Assembly (NCBI RefSeq): GCF_900099825.1
Contig: NZ_LT629693.1
Location: 1,674,001 to 1,738,000 of the forward strand
DNA from: Bradyrhizobium ottawaense
GTDB lineage: Bacteria > Pseudomonadota > Alphaproteobacteria > Rhizobiales > Xanthobacteraceae
Direction: 5' to 3'
DNA length: 64,000 nucleotides
Shown here piece by piece: positions 53,525 to 61,470 of the stretch (its first letter is position 1; each line of letters starts with the position of its first letter). The notes beneath the pieces are model-generated. The model saw nothing but the letters and a program-made list of their open reading frames with translations, ran no database searches and was not told where the DNA came from. The position numbers and the translations under genes are program-made.

Positions 53525-53680
53525 TTAGCTGCCGGAAGCGGACCTGAGCGCTGGCGCAAACCGTTCAGAAAACGTGGCCGCTTTGGCGTCCCTAGCTGCA
53601 GCAAGCGAGGCTGAGATCAGTGTGTGAAATCCTACAGTGGCGACTGCGAGTAAAACGGCGCCGAATATCAGAGTACGCAT
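53525..53680 (-). CDS. Small single-helix hypothetical protein
   Basis: A 51-residue frame starting at ATG 53680 behind GGAGAG. The N-terminal half is hydrophobic (LIFGAVLLAVATVGFHTLIS), a signal or anchor; the rest is Ala/Ser-rich. Unknown function. Confidence 0.4.
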   Translation of the reverse strand: MRTLIFGAVLLAVATVGFHTLISASLAAARDAKAATFSERFAPALRSASGS

Positions 53681-53944
53681 ATCACTCTCCATCGTGATGA
53701 TCCGAGGAGAATGGAAGGGCATTGTTTCAGGACCTCTTCATGCGACCGGAAAAACGGTTTCGTTCAACGGGCTGTGATGTAGAGCTAGCGCAAGGCAGGA
53801 CAAGTCACTCTGGCGGACGCAGGTTTAAGGCGAGGGCGAGCGGTGAATTGGTCAAGGGGCGTCTTACCGAATATGAGGACACGGGAGACCAAATTCGCTA
53901 CCAGCCCTGGCACGCAGTGGACTTATTCTTCGGTTTCTAGGGCG

Positions 53945-54034
53945 AGTCTCCAGAAAACGGGAGTTTTCCTGGATTCGGCTGGAGACTTTCGGGAATTTTT
54001 GCCCGGTAAAGTGCGAACGCCGGTCTCCAGAGAC
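53945..54034. repeat. Nested inverted repeats with GTCTCCAG motifs
   Basis: AGTCTCCAG (53945-53953) pairs with CTGGAGACT (53979-53987). Inside the loop GAAAAC-GGGA-GTTTTC (53953-53968) forms its own hairpin. GTCTC-CA-GAGAC (54023-54034) is a further palindrome. GGTCTCC recurs in the adjacent repeat at 54101. A structured, non-coding element. Confidence 0.6.
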
Positions 54035-54051
54035 TTTTGAGAATGAAAAAA

Positions 54052-54068
54052 GCCCGCATTTGGCGGGC
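54052..54068 (+). terminator. Possible terminator hairpin
   Basis: GCCCGC-ATTTG-GCGGGC with an A-tract before it and CTTTCTCG after it. It resembles a rho-independent terminator but no clear gene ends just upstream. It may belong to the repeat block. Confidence 0.4.
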
Positions 54069-54100
54069 CTTTCTCGTCAAGAAAAGAAAATTCTCCAAAA

Positions 54101-54342
54101 GCCGGAATGCGTGGCTGGCGACGCAGTACTGATCGCACCGGTCTCCGGCCAATTTCCCTGCAAACAGGGAATTTTTCAGGGAAAAACGCGATCTTGCGGT
54201 TCCTCGGAACGATTGCGTGCCGAAAAATGGCTGTGCCGCTTCAGTTTTTCGCGCAATGCCCTAAGCAAATTAACAGGGAAACTATTTCGAAGAACAGGGA
54301 ACTTCTTGGCAGGAACAGAGAATGTGATCGACCAAATCGCCA
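54101..54342. repeat. Interspersed repeat, copy 2 (AACAGGG-rich)
   Basis: Second copy of the element at 1403-1634: GCGTGGCTGGCGACGCAGT, GATCGCACCGGTCTCC and CCAATTTCCCTGCAAACAGG are nearly identical. TTCCCTG-CAAA-CAGGGAA is a perfect 7-bp hairpin here. AACAGGGAA recurs twice downstream. The segment between about 54185 and 54260 is diverged. Open frames through it are repeat by-products. Confidence 0.75.
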
Positions 54343-54447
54343 GCACATCACAGCCTCGCTTTTTCGCACGAAAACTGACGCCGCTCAGCAGCCTGTGCAA
54401 ACAGACATCCGATCGGCCGCCTAAATGTCTCTGAAACTTTTCGAAGT

Positions 54448-54492
54448 AGGTCCAAATCGGGGAGGCGCAACCACCGATACTGACATTCGCTG
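54448..54492. repeat. 45-bp repeat shared with 38412-38456
   Basis: AGGTCCAAATC..GCGCAACCACCGATAC..TCGCTG, 40 of 45 identical to the copy at 38412. It directly follows the AACAGGG-rich block and precedes the catalase-family stop by about 55 nt. Confidence 0.6.
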
Positions 54493-54548
54493 ATGGTGGC
54501 TATTTGACGGACTGGTTTCGGGAACAGCGGCGCGGTCCGGGCTTCCCG

Positions 54549-55640
54549 TCAATGGACCGCGGAGCATTGTCCGCCCGTGTGCGCGCGCGCTTTCCGGCTG
54601 GCAACCTCTGCTGGCCAACGGGCACGGTTGATGCTCCCAACAGGTGTGCTGTCAGGCGTCGCATTTGCAGTGACGTCGAAATACACTGCTTCGCTTGCTT
54701 CCGGCGAAAGCTGCGAACCAGGCAACAGGGTAAGCCGCGCGACCGTGTGGAAGGGCGCTTCGGCTTCGTTCCACTCGACGCTCGCGTTTTCGATCCAGAA
54801 ATCGGATTCGTAATGTTTGCCCCAGTATGTCATCGCTTCGGCGTCGAGAAACTGGACCGCAAAATCGAACCCGCTCATCTTGCCGTCGTCCCTGAGGTGT
54901 CGGATTAACTCGTCCTGCAGGCCCTTCGGGTTGCCCTTTTGCAATGGCCGCGCCGGATTGTCCGGCAAGGGTATGGCCGAAAACTTCACGACATCGGTCG
55001 GTCCGTGACGAAACGGCACGGTACTCCAGTAGCGCAACTGCTGATAAGGCTTGATGGCCTGGCGTGCCTGCATTTCCGCCAAAGCGAGCGTCCTCACCAC
55101 TCTCAGCTTGTCCCGAAACGGCAGCGACCACAGACCGAGGACTGGATTTGCGGCCGTCAACACACTGATGGTCGCCACAAAAGCGGGCGAGTCGTTGATA
55201 GGCAGGGTCGTTGCATTTTGCATCGAGAAATCTTGCCGACTAGGCTTTGCGTCAGGACCTTTGGGACCTTCCCGAGCAAGCTCGACCGAGAAAGACAACG
55301 ACCTTACGTCGGGCTTGAAGTCCGAGTTTACACTGGCGTCCGCGTTGGCAAATCGCACCACCGCGGCATAAACGCCAGGCTTTGCGAAAATTCCCTGCGC
55401 AAGCCGCCTCGCCAGCGCAGCCTCGCGTCCGTCAGTTGCGTCAAACACTTCGAATTGGGCTCGGGCGCAGACACCCTTTGCATGGGTTCCGCGACACAGC
55501 GATCTCTGCTGTTTCGCGGCGGCATTCGCCTGCATCAGGAGAGATTTCTCGACAATCGCCTCGATGTCGGCCTTTTCGCGCGCGGGGTCCCGATCCGCAT
55601 CGCTCTCGGTCACGCCGAACCACCTGGTCAGGAACACCAT
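54549..55640 (-). CDS. Catalase-family (heme) protein
   Basis: A 363-residue protein of the small-subunit, catalase-like group (SrpA-type fold). Segments include HAKGVCARAQFEVFD, FAKPGVYAAVVRFANADA, DVRSLSFSVEL and FSMQNATTLPIND. No classical N-terminal catalytic His of catalases is evident (VRFANA replaces VRFS). Peroxidase or fatty-acid peroxide chemistry is therefore as likely as catalase activity. I place the start at ATG 55640 behind GGGAG; a longer frame overlaps the peroxidase gene. No export signal. Last gene of the leftward run, 34 nt after the Dyp-type peroxidase. Confidence 0.85.
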   Translation of the reverse strand: MVFLTRWFGVTESDADRDPAREKADIEAIVEKSLLMQANAAAKQQRSLCRGTHAKGVCARAQFEVFDATDGREAALARRLAQGIFAKPGVYAAVVRFANADASVNSDFKPDVRSLSFSVELAREGPKGPDAKPSRQDFSMQNATTLPINDSPAFVATISVLTAANPVLGLWSLPFRDKLRVVRTLALAEMQARQAIKPYQQLRYWSTVPFRHGPTDVVKFSAIPLPDNPARPLQKGNPKGLQDELIRHLRDDGKMSGFDFAVQFLDAEAMTYWGKHYESDFWIENASVEWNEAEAPFHTVARLTLLPGSQLSPEASEAVYFDVTANATPDSTPVGSINRARWPAEVASRKARAHTGGQCSAVH

Positions 55641-55674
55641 TGGAAGTCTCCCACGAGATGCCGGTTCATGGGCC

Positions 55675-57252
55675 TTAGCCCAACCCGGCGATAAACTTGA
55701 TCGCGGTGACGCTTGGCAGAAAGCAGTACGCAGCGGCTTTCGTCGCAACGAAGCTTGAGAATCCCGTGAGCTTGATTGGCGGCGCGCCCTCCGCCTGCGG
55801 AATGACGAAAATGCTCTCCGCCGGGTCTTGGGTACCGATCAACGGGTCTTTGGATTTGGGAGCAAGCCTGACTGCCCCGGCAAACTCACTATCGTTGACC
55901 CAGTTTCCGAGCACGAATTCATACTGGTTCTCGATGCTGGAGTTGATGAAATAGCCAAGCAGTCCCCGCTCGATGCCGTCGTAGGGTTGCGACGGATCAT
56001 AGGCTGGGCCGTATGGCAGGCCGCGGCGGATCAACCGGTGGGTATTGTTGCTGCCGCCGGGTTGACCCTGGCCCGTGACCGGCTGGCCTCGTGGATTGAT
56101 GCGGCGCATGTGCGCGCCGACCGGGCAGCGCAGACCCCTGGGATCGCCAGAACCGTCCGCGTTCACATATTCGAAGTCGTTCAACTGCTCCGGTGGAATC
56201 CCGCCCGGGGGGCTGTCGGTTTCCGGTGACAACATGAGAGGAACGCCGTTGCGCCAGCGTCCGCAGATCTTGGCGGCAAGCCGCTCGGGATCGATCTTGT
56301 CCTTGTTCGATTGAAGGTAGTTCTCGAATTTGACGACGTCCGTCTCGATCATCTTGAAGACGGCAAAGCTGCCGTTCAATCCGAACTCACGGGGTTCCGG
56401 CACGAAATAATTCTCGGCTTCGTCCCGCAGCACGAACAGCCAGGGTTCGCAGGGCTGTTGACGATCAGGCGGATATCGCTCCGGCCCTCCGCGAATGGTG
56501 GTCATGCTGATGCCGTCGGTGTAACCGAAGTGAACCTTGAACGTAGGAACGGGCTCGCCGTCCCTCATTTCCATCAACGCCATCCCGTCGCCGCGCCAGA
56601 TCTCCCGAAAGGCGCCGCCTTCGGCAAACAGAGCAACCAGCCGATCGCTGTAACTTGCCATCGCCTGTGGACTCATGGCGTGCAGCGTCACGAGAACGTG
56701 GTCGCTTCCCTTGCCGAATCCGCCGATCCAGTGCTGCGGGTCGTTCTCGCCGGTATCGCCAACCAGTTTCGCGCGTTCGGCGGCGCCGGCGACGAATGCG
56801 CCAAACGATTTGAACGAGAGGCTCGGGACGCGCTGCTTGATTTCCAACGCGGCCAGCCCTGGCCATGTGATGCCGAGGTTCAGGCAATAGTCGGGCTTGC
56901 GGCGTGGTGCGTCAGCGGGATTGTCGCCCGGTCCCGGCTCGAACCCGACGTGCCAATCTTCCGCGGTGGTGATTTGCGGCGCGTCGGTTTCGTTGCCACT
57001 GACGAACCGTCCGAGCAACTTTCGCGCCGCCGCGGGAACGCCGACCGTCAATAGGAAATGCCGCACCATCGGCATCTTGTAACCACGCAGGATAAAGCCT
57101 TGAATATCACCGAGCTCGAGTAGTTGCTCTGAACCGGATCGGGAGCGGGAATCGCTTCGAGGCGCTTCGTGCTTCACGCGCCCGAACAGACCGCGGAAGA
57201 AGCCTCCGCTTTCCTTCCCAGCTGGTGCTCCGGCCTCGTTGTCCTCGCTCAC
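55675..57252 (-). CDS. Dyp-type peroxidase
   Basis: A 525-residue heme peroxidase. It has the catalytic Asp motif GYTDGIS, the probable proximal heme His in CPVGAHMRRINPRG and the distal Arg region HRLIRRGLPYG. The N-terminal 45 residues are charged and Ser-rich with no signal peptide, and overall it is longer than bacterial EfeB/DypB types, closer to the fungal-like D class. It would oxidise dyes, phenols or lignin-like compounds with H2O2. It is tightly linked to the catalase-like gene and to the internally duplicated protein gene (19 nt). Confidence 0.93.
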   Translation of the reverse strand: MSEDNEAGAPAGKESGGFFRGLFGRVKHEAPRSDSRSRSGSEQLLELGDIQGFILRGYKMPMVRHFLLTVGVPAAARKLLGRFVSGNETDAPQITTAEDWHVGFEPGPGDNPADAPRRKPDYCLNLGITWPGLAALEIKQRVPSLSFKSFGAFVAGAAERAKLVGDTGENDPQHWIGGFGKGSDHVLVTLHAMSPQAMASYSDRLVALFAEGGAFREIWRGDGMALMEMRDGEPVPTFKVHFGYTDGISMTTIRGGPERYPPDRQQPCEPWLFVLRDEAENYFVPEPREFGLNGSFAVFKMIETDVVKFENYLQSNKDKIDPERLAAKICGRWRNGVPLMLSPETDSPPGGIPPEQLNDFEYVNADGSGDPRGLRCPVGAHMRRINPRGQPVTGQGQPGGSNNTHRLIRRGLPYGPAYDPSQPYDGIERGLLGYFINSSIENQYEFVLGNWVNDSEFAGAVRLAPKSKDPLIGTQDPAESIFVIPQAEGAPPIKLTGFSSFVATKAAAYCFLPSVTAIKFIAGLG

Positions 57253-57271
57253 TCGGCGCCGCCTTTCATGA

Positions 57272-58120
57272 TCAGGCCGAGACGGATTGCGGCTTGCTGT
57301 CGGCGATCAGGGCATGGATGTCCTGAACCGACAGGCCTGGATAGGCCTGATAGAAACCGATCGGAGCGCGGTTTGCGCCCGCCGCAAAGTCGATGAATTC
57401 CTGCAAGTGCTTTCGGCAAGGCGACGGCGGCGGGTTCTTCGTGAACTTGAAAATCAGATCGAAGACCTCGCCTATGTTCTTGGTGAAGTCGGCGATGTAT
57501 TTGTCGAACGAGCCGTCGTAGACGGTGAAGAAACCGATCTGGTTGTCCTCCAGTGGAACGAACTGGGCGAAATGCGGCGTTCCGACCTTGTCCAGATCCT
57601 TTGTCGTGCCGCTGCCGCGAATGCGCAGGATCAACTTGACCTCGATAAAGGCAAGCTTCGATTTTATGGGCAGTATTACCAGGAACGGATTTAATTCGCC
57701 GCCGCCCGTGACGTCAGCAGCGGAAGCCAGCGCCTTGATGTCCTTGGTAGATACAGAAGGATAAGCGCTGTAGAGATTGACGGCGTCGATCAGTTGGGAG
57801 GCTGTCCATTCGACAAAGCGATCTACGTTGTCAGCGACCGGGCTGGACGGTGGATTTTCGACGTGCTGGAAAATGGCGTCGAATACCGGTCCCGCCTGCC
57901 TGGCGAGATCGGCCATGAGCTGACCGAACTCGCCGTCGAAGTCGCCAAGAAACAGCAGGGTCTTTTCGCTCAGCACGGTAAAGCGTGAGTAATGAACCGT
58001 GCCGATCGCGTCGTTCGCCCGAAACAGCCCCGGCATCAGGGGTGGAAGTTGTTGCGCGAGCAACTTCGCATGAACCGGCGACTTCAGGGGAAAGCTGAGG
58101 GTGAAGTGGTTCTGGCTCAT
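57272..58120 (-). CDS. Internally duplicated protein of unknown function
   Basis: A 282-residue protein made of two similar halves of about 130 residues. GTVHYSRFTVLSEKTLLFLG aligns with GTPHFAQFVPLEDNQIGFFT. The same holds for AGPVFDAIFQHVENPPSSPV and IGEVFDLIFKFTKNPPPSPC. The ends YSAYPSVSTKDIKAL and YQAYPGLSVQDIHAL also match. Beta strands then helices suggest a ferredoxin-like (dimeric barrel) fold, as in Dyp peroxidases and related dimeric alpha/beta-barrel proteins. No signal peptide or catalytic motif recognised. It sits 19 nt from both neighbours and so is probably a partner of the peroxidase. Confidence 0.85.
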   Translation of the reverse strand: MSQNHFTLSFPLKSPVHAKLLAQQLPPLMPGLFRANDAIGTVHYSRFTVLSEKTLLFLGDFDGEFGQLMADLARQAGPVFDAIFQHVENPPSSPVADNVDRFVEWTASQLIDAVNLYSAYPSVSTKDIKALASAADVTGGGELNPFLVILPIKSKLAFIEVKLILRIRGSGTTKDLDKVGTPHFAQFVPLEDNQIGFFTVYDGSFDKYIADFTKNIGEVFDLIFKFTKNPPPSPCRKHLQEFIDFAAGANRAPIGFYQAYPGLSVQDIHALIADSKPQSVSA

Positions 58121-58139
58121 GACGAAACTCCCCTCCTGC

Positions 58140-58424
58140 TCACGGGATCATGCCGCAATCGTACATCTTGTTCAGAACGGGGGCGGCGATCTTGTTGATG
58201 AAGAAAACTCGCGCTTGCGAGTCGTTGCGGAGAAATTGGATGGCTTCCTTCTCCTTGTCCGTCCGCGGATCCTTCTTTTGCGCCTTCAGTTCATCGCAGG
58301 TTGCCGTCTGGTACTTCTTGATCACCTTGTCCGCCGCAAAGTCCAAAAGCATGCCCTGAGCCGACGCTGCGCGTGCGCCGATCAAGGCTGAAATCAGCAC
58401 GGCTGCACATATTGATTTGTTCAC
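58140..58424 (-). CDS. Small secreted protein, paralogue 1
   Basis: A 94-residue protein with a signal peptide (SICAAVLISALIGARAASAQ). The mature part of about 72 residues carries two Cys (TATCDELKAQK and MYDCGMIP) that could form a disulfide. It is about 60 percent identical by eye to the next gene upstream, in particular FAADKVIKK and NKIAAPVLNKM. Periplasmic; function unknown. It lies between the paralogue (45 nt) and the duplicated protein (19 nt). Confidence 0.82.
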   Translation of the reverse strand: MNKSICAAVLISALIGARAASAQGMLLDFAADKVIKKYQTATCDELKAQKKDPRTDKEKEAIQFLRNDSQARVFFINKIAAPVLNKMYDCGMIP

Positions 58425-58469
58425 GTCGAGCCTCCTGTCAAGTTAAGCGGGGTCAGATCTGCTTGAGGA

Positions 58470-58754
58470 TCATGGAATGATGTCGCATTCGAACATCTTG
58501 TTCAGAACCGGTGCCGCGATCTTGTCGATGAAGGCTACCCGTGCCTTCGGATCGTCGCGCAGCAAATCCAGCCCTATCTTTTCTTTCTCCGATGGCGGCT
58601 CGTTCTTCTGCGCCTTGAGCTGGTCGCAAGTCGCCGCCTCAAACTTCTTGATCACCTTGTCGGCCGCGGCGTCCACGAGTAGGCCTTGGGCAGCCGCGGC
58701 GCCCGCGACGACCATGACTGAAGCAAATACTGCCGTACCGATTGATCTGTTCAT
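58470..58754 (-). CDS. Small secreted protein, paralogue 2
   Basis: A 94-residue protein with a signal peptide (IGTAVFASVMVVAGAAAAQG). The mature part matches paralogue 1: ADKVIKKFEAATCDQLKAQK and DKIAAPVLNKMFECDIIP, with both Cys conserved. A tandem gene duplication in the same operon. No domain that I recognise. Confidence 0.82.
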   Translation of the reverse strand: MNRSIGTAVFASVMVVAGAAAAQGLLVDAAADKVIKKFEAATCDQLKAQKNEPPSEKEKIGLDLLRDDPKARVAFIDKIAAPVLNKMFECDIIP

Positions 58755-58857
58755 GTCGCGCTCCTCATGATGCTGAATGGTTCAGGCGTCCTGAAAGTCG
58801 CCGATGCATTCCCGGTGACGCCGCATTTCCGGCCGGCACCTGCTTGTCAGGCCGCTC

Positions 58858-61305
58858 CTAGTCGTGCGCTCGGGCGGTCGCTTCTCGCACCTTCATCTCG
58901 TCCGCAGCGGTGAGCTGGGTCGGTCCGAGGTTGAACTTCACGTTGTTGATCTTGCCGTTGAAGCGGAACGGCACCTGATAGTCGAGGTCGTTCACCCCGG
59001 TGCGGGTATCGATCCCGACGTCGAAGGTCTCGTCCGCCGGCAGCAAGAACGGAATCGTCTTTGGCACCTGCAACGTGCGAACCTCGTTGCCATCGACCTT
59101 CAGCACGCCGGTGCCGCCCTTCGCGATCCCGGGACCATCATATTTGAAGTCGAACACGATCGTGTGCTTGCCTGCACCGATTGGCTGATCGGCTGCCCAT
59201 CGGGCCTGCAACAGCGCCAGCATGTTGTAGTTGAACACGGGCACGCCCTTGAGCAGGTACAGCCCATAGCCGCCCCAGCGTCCGCCCTCGGTGACGATCA
59301 TGCCGTCGCCACTTGCCGGGACCTCGACCTCGGCGGTAATCGTGAACGACCGGTTCAGGATATGCGGTGCGTTTCCGTCGGGAATTCCGGGCATCTCACC
59401 CGAATAGGTGAAGACGGTCTGTCCCGCGGTGGCACTCGGCCGCGGCGCGATCGCCCGTGCGAACTGCGCGTTGTCCAGCGGAAGCACGTTGTATTTGCCC
59501 GCCTCCTGCAGAAATAGCCCCTGCATTTGCTTCAGCTTGTCAGGCATTTTCGCCGCGAGATCGTTGGCCTGGGAGTAGTCGGCGGAAAGGTTATACAACT
59601 CCCATTTGTAATCGTTGATGGGGGGCAAGGGCGCGTTCAAGATCCACGGCCCATGCGGCGGCGTCGTGTTGGCGTACCAACCTTCGTTGTAGATCCCGCG
59701 ATTGGCGCCCATCTCAAAATATTGAGTCTTGCGTGCCGAGGCCGCCGTGGTGTTCGCCTTGTCGAAGGTATAGGCCATGCTTACGCCTTCGATTGGGCTT
59801 TGCTTGATGCCGTTGACCGTCTGCGGCGCTTTGATACCCGTGGCTTCGAGGATCGTCGGCACGATGTCGATCATGTGGTGGAACTGGCTGCGGATGCCGC
59901 CGGTGTCCTTGATACGGGCGGGCCACGAGATCGCCAGGCCTTGCCGCGTGCCGCCAAAGTGCGACGCCACCTGCTTGGTCCACTTGAACGGCGTGTCGAA
60001 CGCCCACGACCATGCGACCGCCATGTGCGGATAGGTCGCCGCCGAACCCCAGGTGTCGTAAAACTGGAGTTGCTCTTCCACCGGAACCTTCAAAATGCCG
60101 TTGTAGGCGGTGTACTGGTTGGGCGTGCCGAGCAGCGTGCCTTCGGGGCTGGTGCCATTGTCGCCGTCGATGTAGATGATCAGCGTGTTGTCGAGCTTGC
60201 CCATATCCTCGACCGCCTGGATGACGCGGCCGATCTCGTAGTCGGTATAGGCTGTGTAGCCCGCGTAGACCTCGGCCTGGCGAGCAAAGAGCTTCTTTTC
60301 ATCGGCCGAAAGCGTTTCCCATTTCGGCAGGTCGTCCGGCCACGCAGTCAGCTCCGTATTCGCGGGAATGACCCCCAACCGCTTCTGATTGGCGAAAATC
60401 TGTTCGCGCATGGCATTCCAGCCCATGTCGAACTTGCCCTTGAACTTGTCGATCCATTCCTTCTTCGGCTGGTGCGGCGAGTGGCTGCCGCCCGGAACGT
60501 AGTAGACAAAGAACGGTTGCTCCGGCGATGCAGCGTTGAGATTTCTCATATGCCCGATCGCCTCGTCCGCCATGTCGGTGATGAGGTTGTAATCGGGCTT
60601 TCCGATCCACGGGAAAATCTGGGTGTGATCGCGGAAAAGATAAGGCGTCCATTGGTCGGTCTCGCCGCCCATGAAGCCATAGAAATACTCAAAACCCATC
60701 CCCGACGGCCATTGATCGAACGGGCCTGCCACGCTGTACTGGAAGCCCGGCGTGTTGTGGTTCTTGCCGAACCACGAGGTCGCATAGCCGTTGCCTTTGA
60801 GGATCGTGCCGACGGTTGCCTTGTCGGGAGTGATAATCGAGTCGTAGCCCGGAAAACCCGTCGACAGCTCCGCGATCACGCCAAAACCTGCCGAGTGATG
60901 GTTGCGCCCGGTGATCAGCGCCGCCCGGGTCGGCGAGCATAGCGCGGTGGAGCAGAACTGCGTATAACGCAACCCCGCCTTTGCGACGCGATCCAGCGCC
61001 GGCGTCGGGATCACACCCCCGAAGGTACCACTCACGCCGTAACCCTGATCGTCGGTCATAATCAGCAGCACGTTGGGCGCGCCCTTGGGCGGCACCACGC
61101 GCGGCGGCCACCACGACTTGGAATCCTTGGCAGTCTCCTTGATCACTCCACCGAATTTCGGCGGTGGCGGCGGCAGTTGTTTGCCGTCGATTGTTGTGGT
61201 CGCGCTGGGCGAACCGGGCACGCCGTTGATCTGTTGGGCCATCACTCCGGGCAAATAACTTGTTCCGAGAAGAAAGCCCAATGAAAGGGCCGTCGTGATC
61301 TTCAT
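58858..61305 (-). CDS. Arylsulfatase with C-terminal beta-sandwich (type I, formylglycine)
   Basis: An 815-residue exported sulfatase hydrolysing sulfate esters. After a Sec signal (ITTALSLGFLLGTSYLPG) come the metal site NVLLIMTDDQGYG and the CSPTR motif with Cys123, to be converted to formylglycine. Further active-site elements are SWFGKNHNTP and IYIDGDNGTSPEG. From about residue 610 an additional lectin-like beta-sandwich follows (FTITAEVEVPASGDG, GKHTIVFDFKYDG, VPFRFNGKINNVKFNLG). I place the start at ATG 61305 behind GGGAG. The run begins upstream with a formylglycine-generating enzyme, as expected. Confidence 0.94.
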   Translation of the reverse strand: MKITTALSLGFLLGTSYLPGVMAQQINGVPGSPSATTTIDGKQLPPPPPKFGGVIKETAKDSKSWWPPRVVPPKGAPNVLLIMTDDQGYGVSGTFGGVIPTPALDRVAKAGLRYTQFCSTALCSPTRAALITGRNHHSAGFGVIAELSTGFPGYDSIITPDKATVGTILKGNGYATSWFGKNHNTPGFQYSVAGPFDQWPSGMGFEYFYGFMGGETDQWTPYLFRDHTQIFPWIGKPDYNLITDMADEAIGHMRNLNAASPEQPFFVYYVPGGSHSPHQPKKEWIDKFKGKFDMGWNAMREQIFANQKRLGVIPANTELTAWPDDLPKWETLSADEKKLFARQAEVYAGYTAYTDYEIGRVIQAVEDMGKLDNTLIIYIDGDNGTSPEGTLLGTPNQYTAYNGILKVPVEEQLQFYDTWGSAATYPHMAVAWSWAFDTPFKWTKQVASHFGGTRQGLAISWPARIKDTGGIRSQFHHMIDIVPTILEATGIKAPQTVNGIKQSPIEGVSMAYTFDKANTTAASARKTQYFEMGANRGIYNEGWYANTTPPHGPWILNAPLPPINDYKWELYNLSADYSQANDLAAKMPDKLKQMQGLFLQEAGKYNVLPLDNAQFARAIAPRPSATAGQTVFTYSGEMPGIPDGNAPHILNRSFTITAEVEVPASGDGMIVTEGGRWGGYGLYLLKGVPVFNYNMLALLQARWAADQPIGAGKHTIVFDFKYDGPGIAKGGTGVLKVDGNEVRTLQVPKTIPFLLPADETFDVGIDTRTGVNDLDYQVPFRFNGKINNVKFNLGPTQLTAADEMKVREATARAHD

Positions 61306-61470
61306 GGCAACGTCTCCCTGATGACGATCAACTGCAACCACGCGATGAGCGACCTGATTTCTTCCCTGCGCGCTTTGCGCGTGAGGCGATCTCTCCTTCA
61401 TCGTCACCAAGCGCACACTGACAACGGACGGCCCACACGAAGGCCGTCCGCCATGACGATCAGGAAATCC

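Noticed and set aside
53722..53940. 72-codon plus-strand frame
   Set aside because: No ribosome site and no family pattern; it runs into the structured repeat.
59527..60942. 471-codon plus-strand open frame
   Set aside because: Antisense to the arylsulfatase gene with intact active-site motifs.
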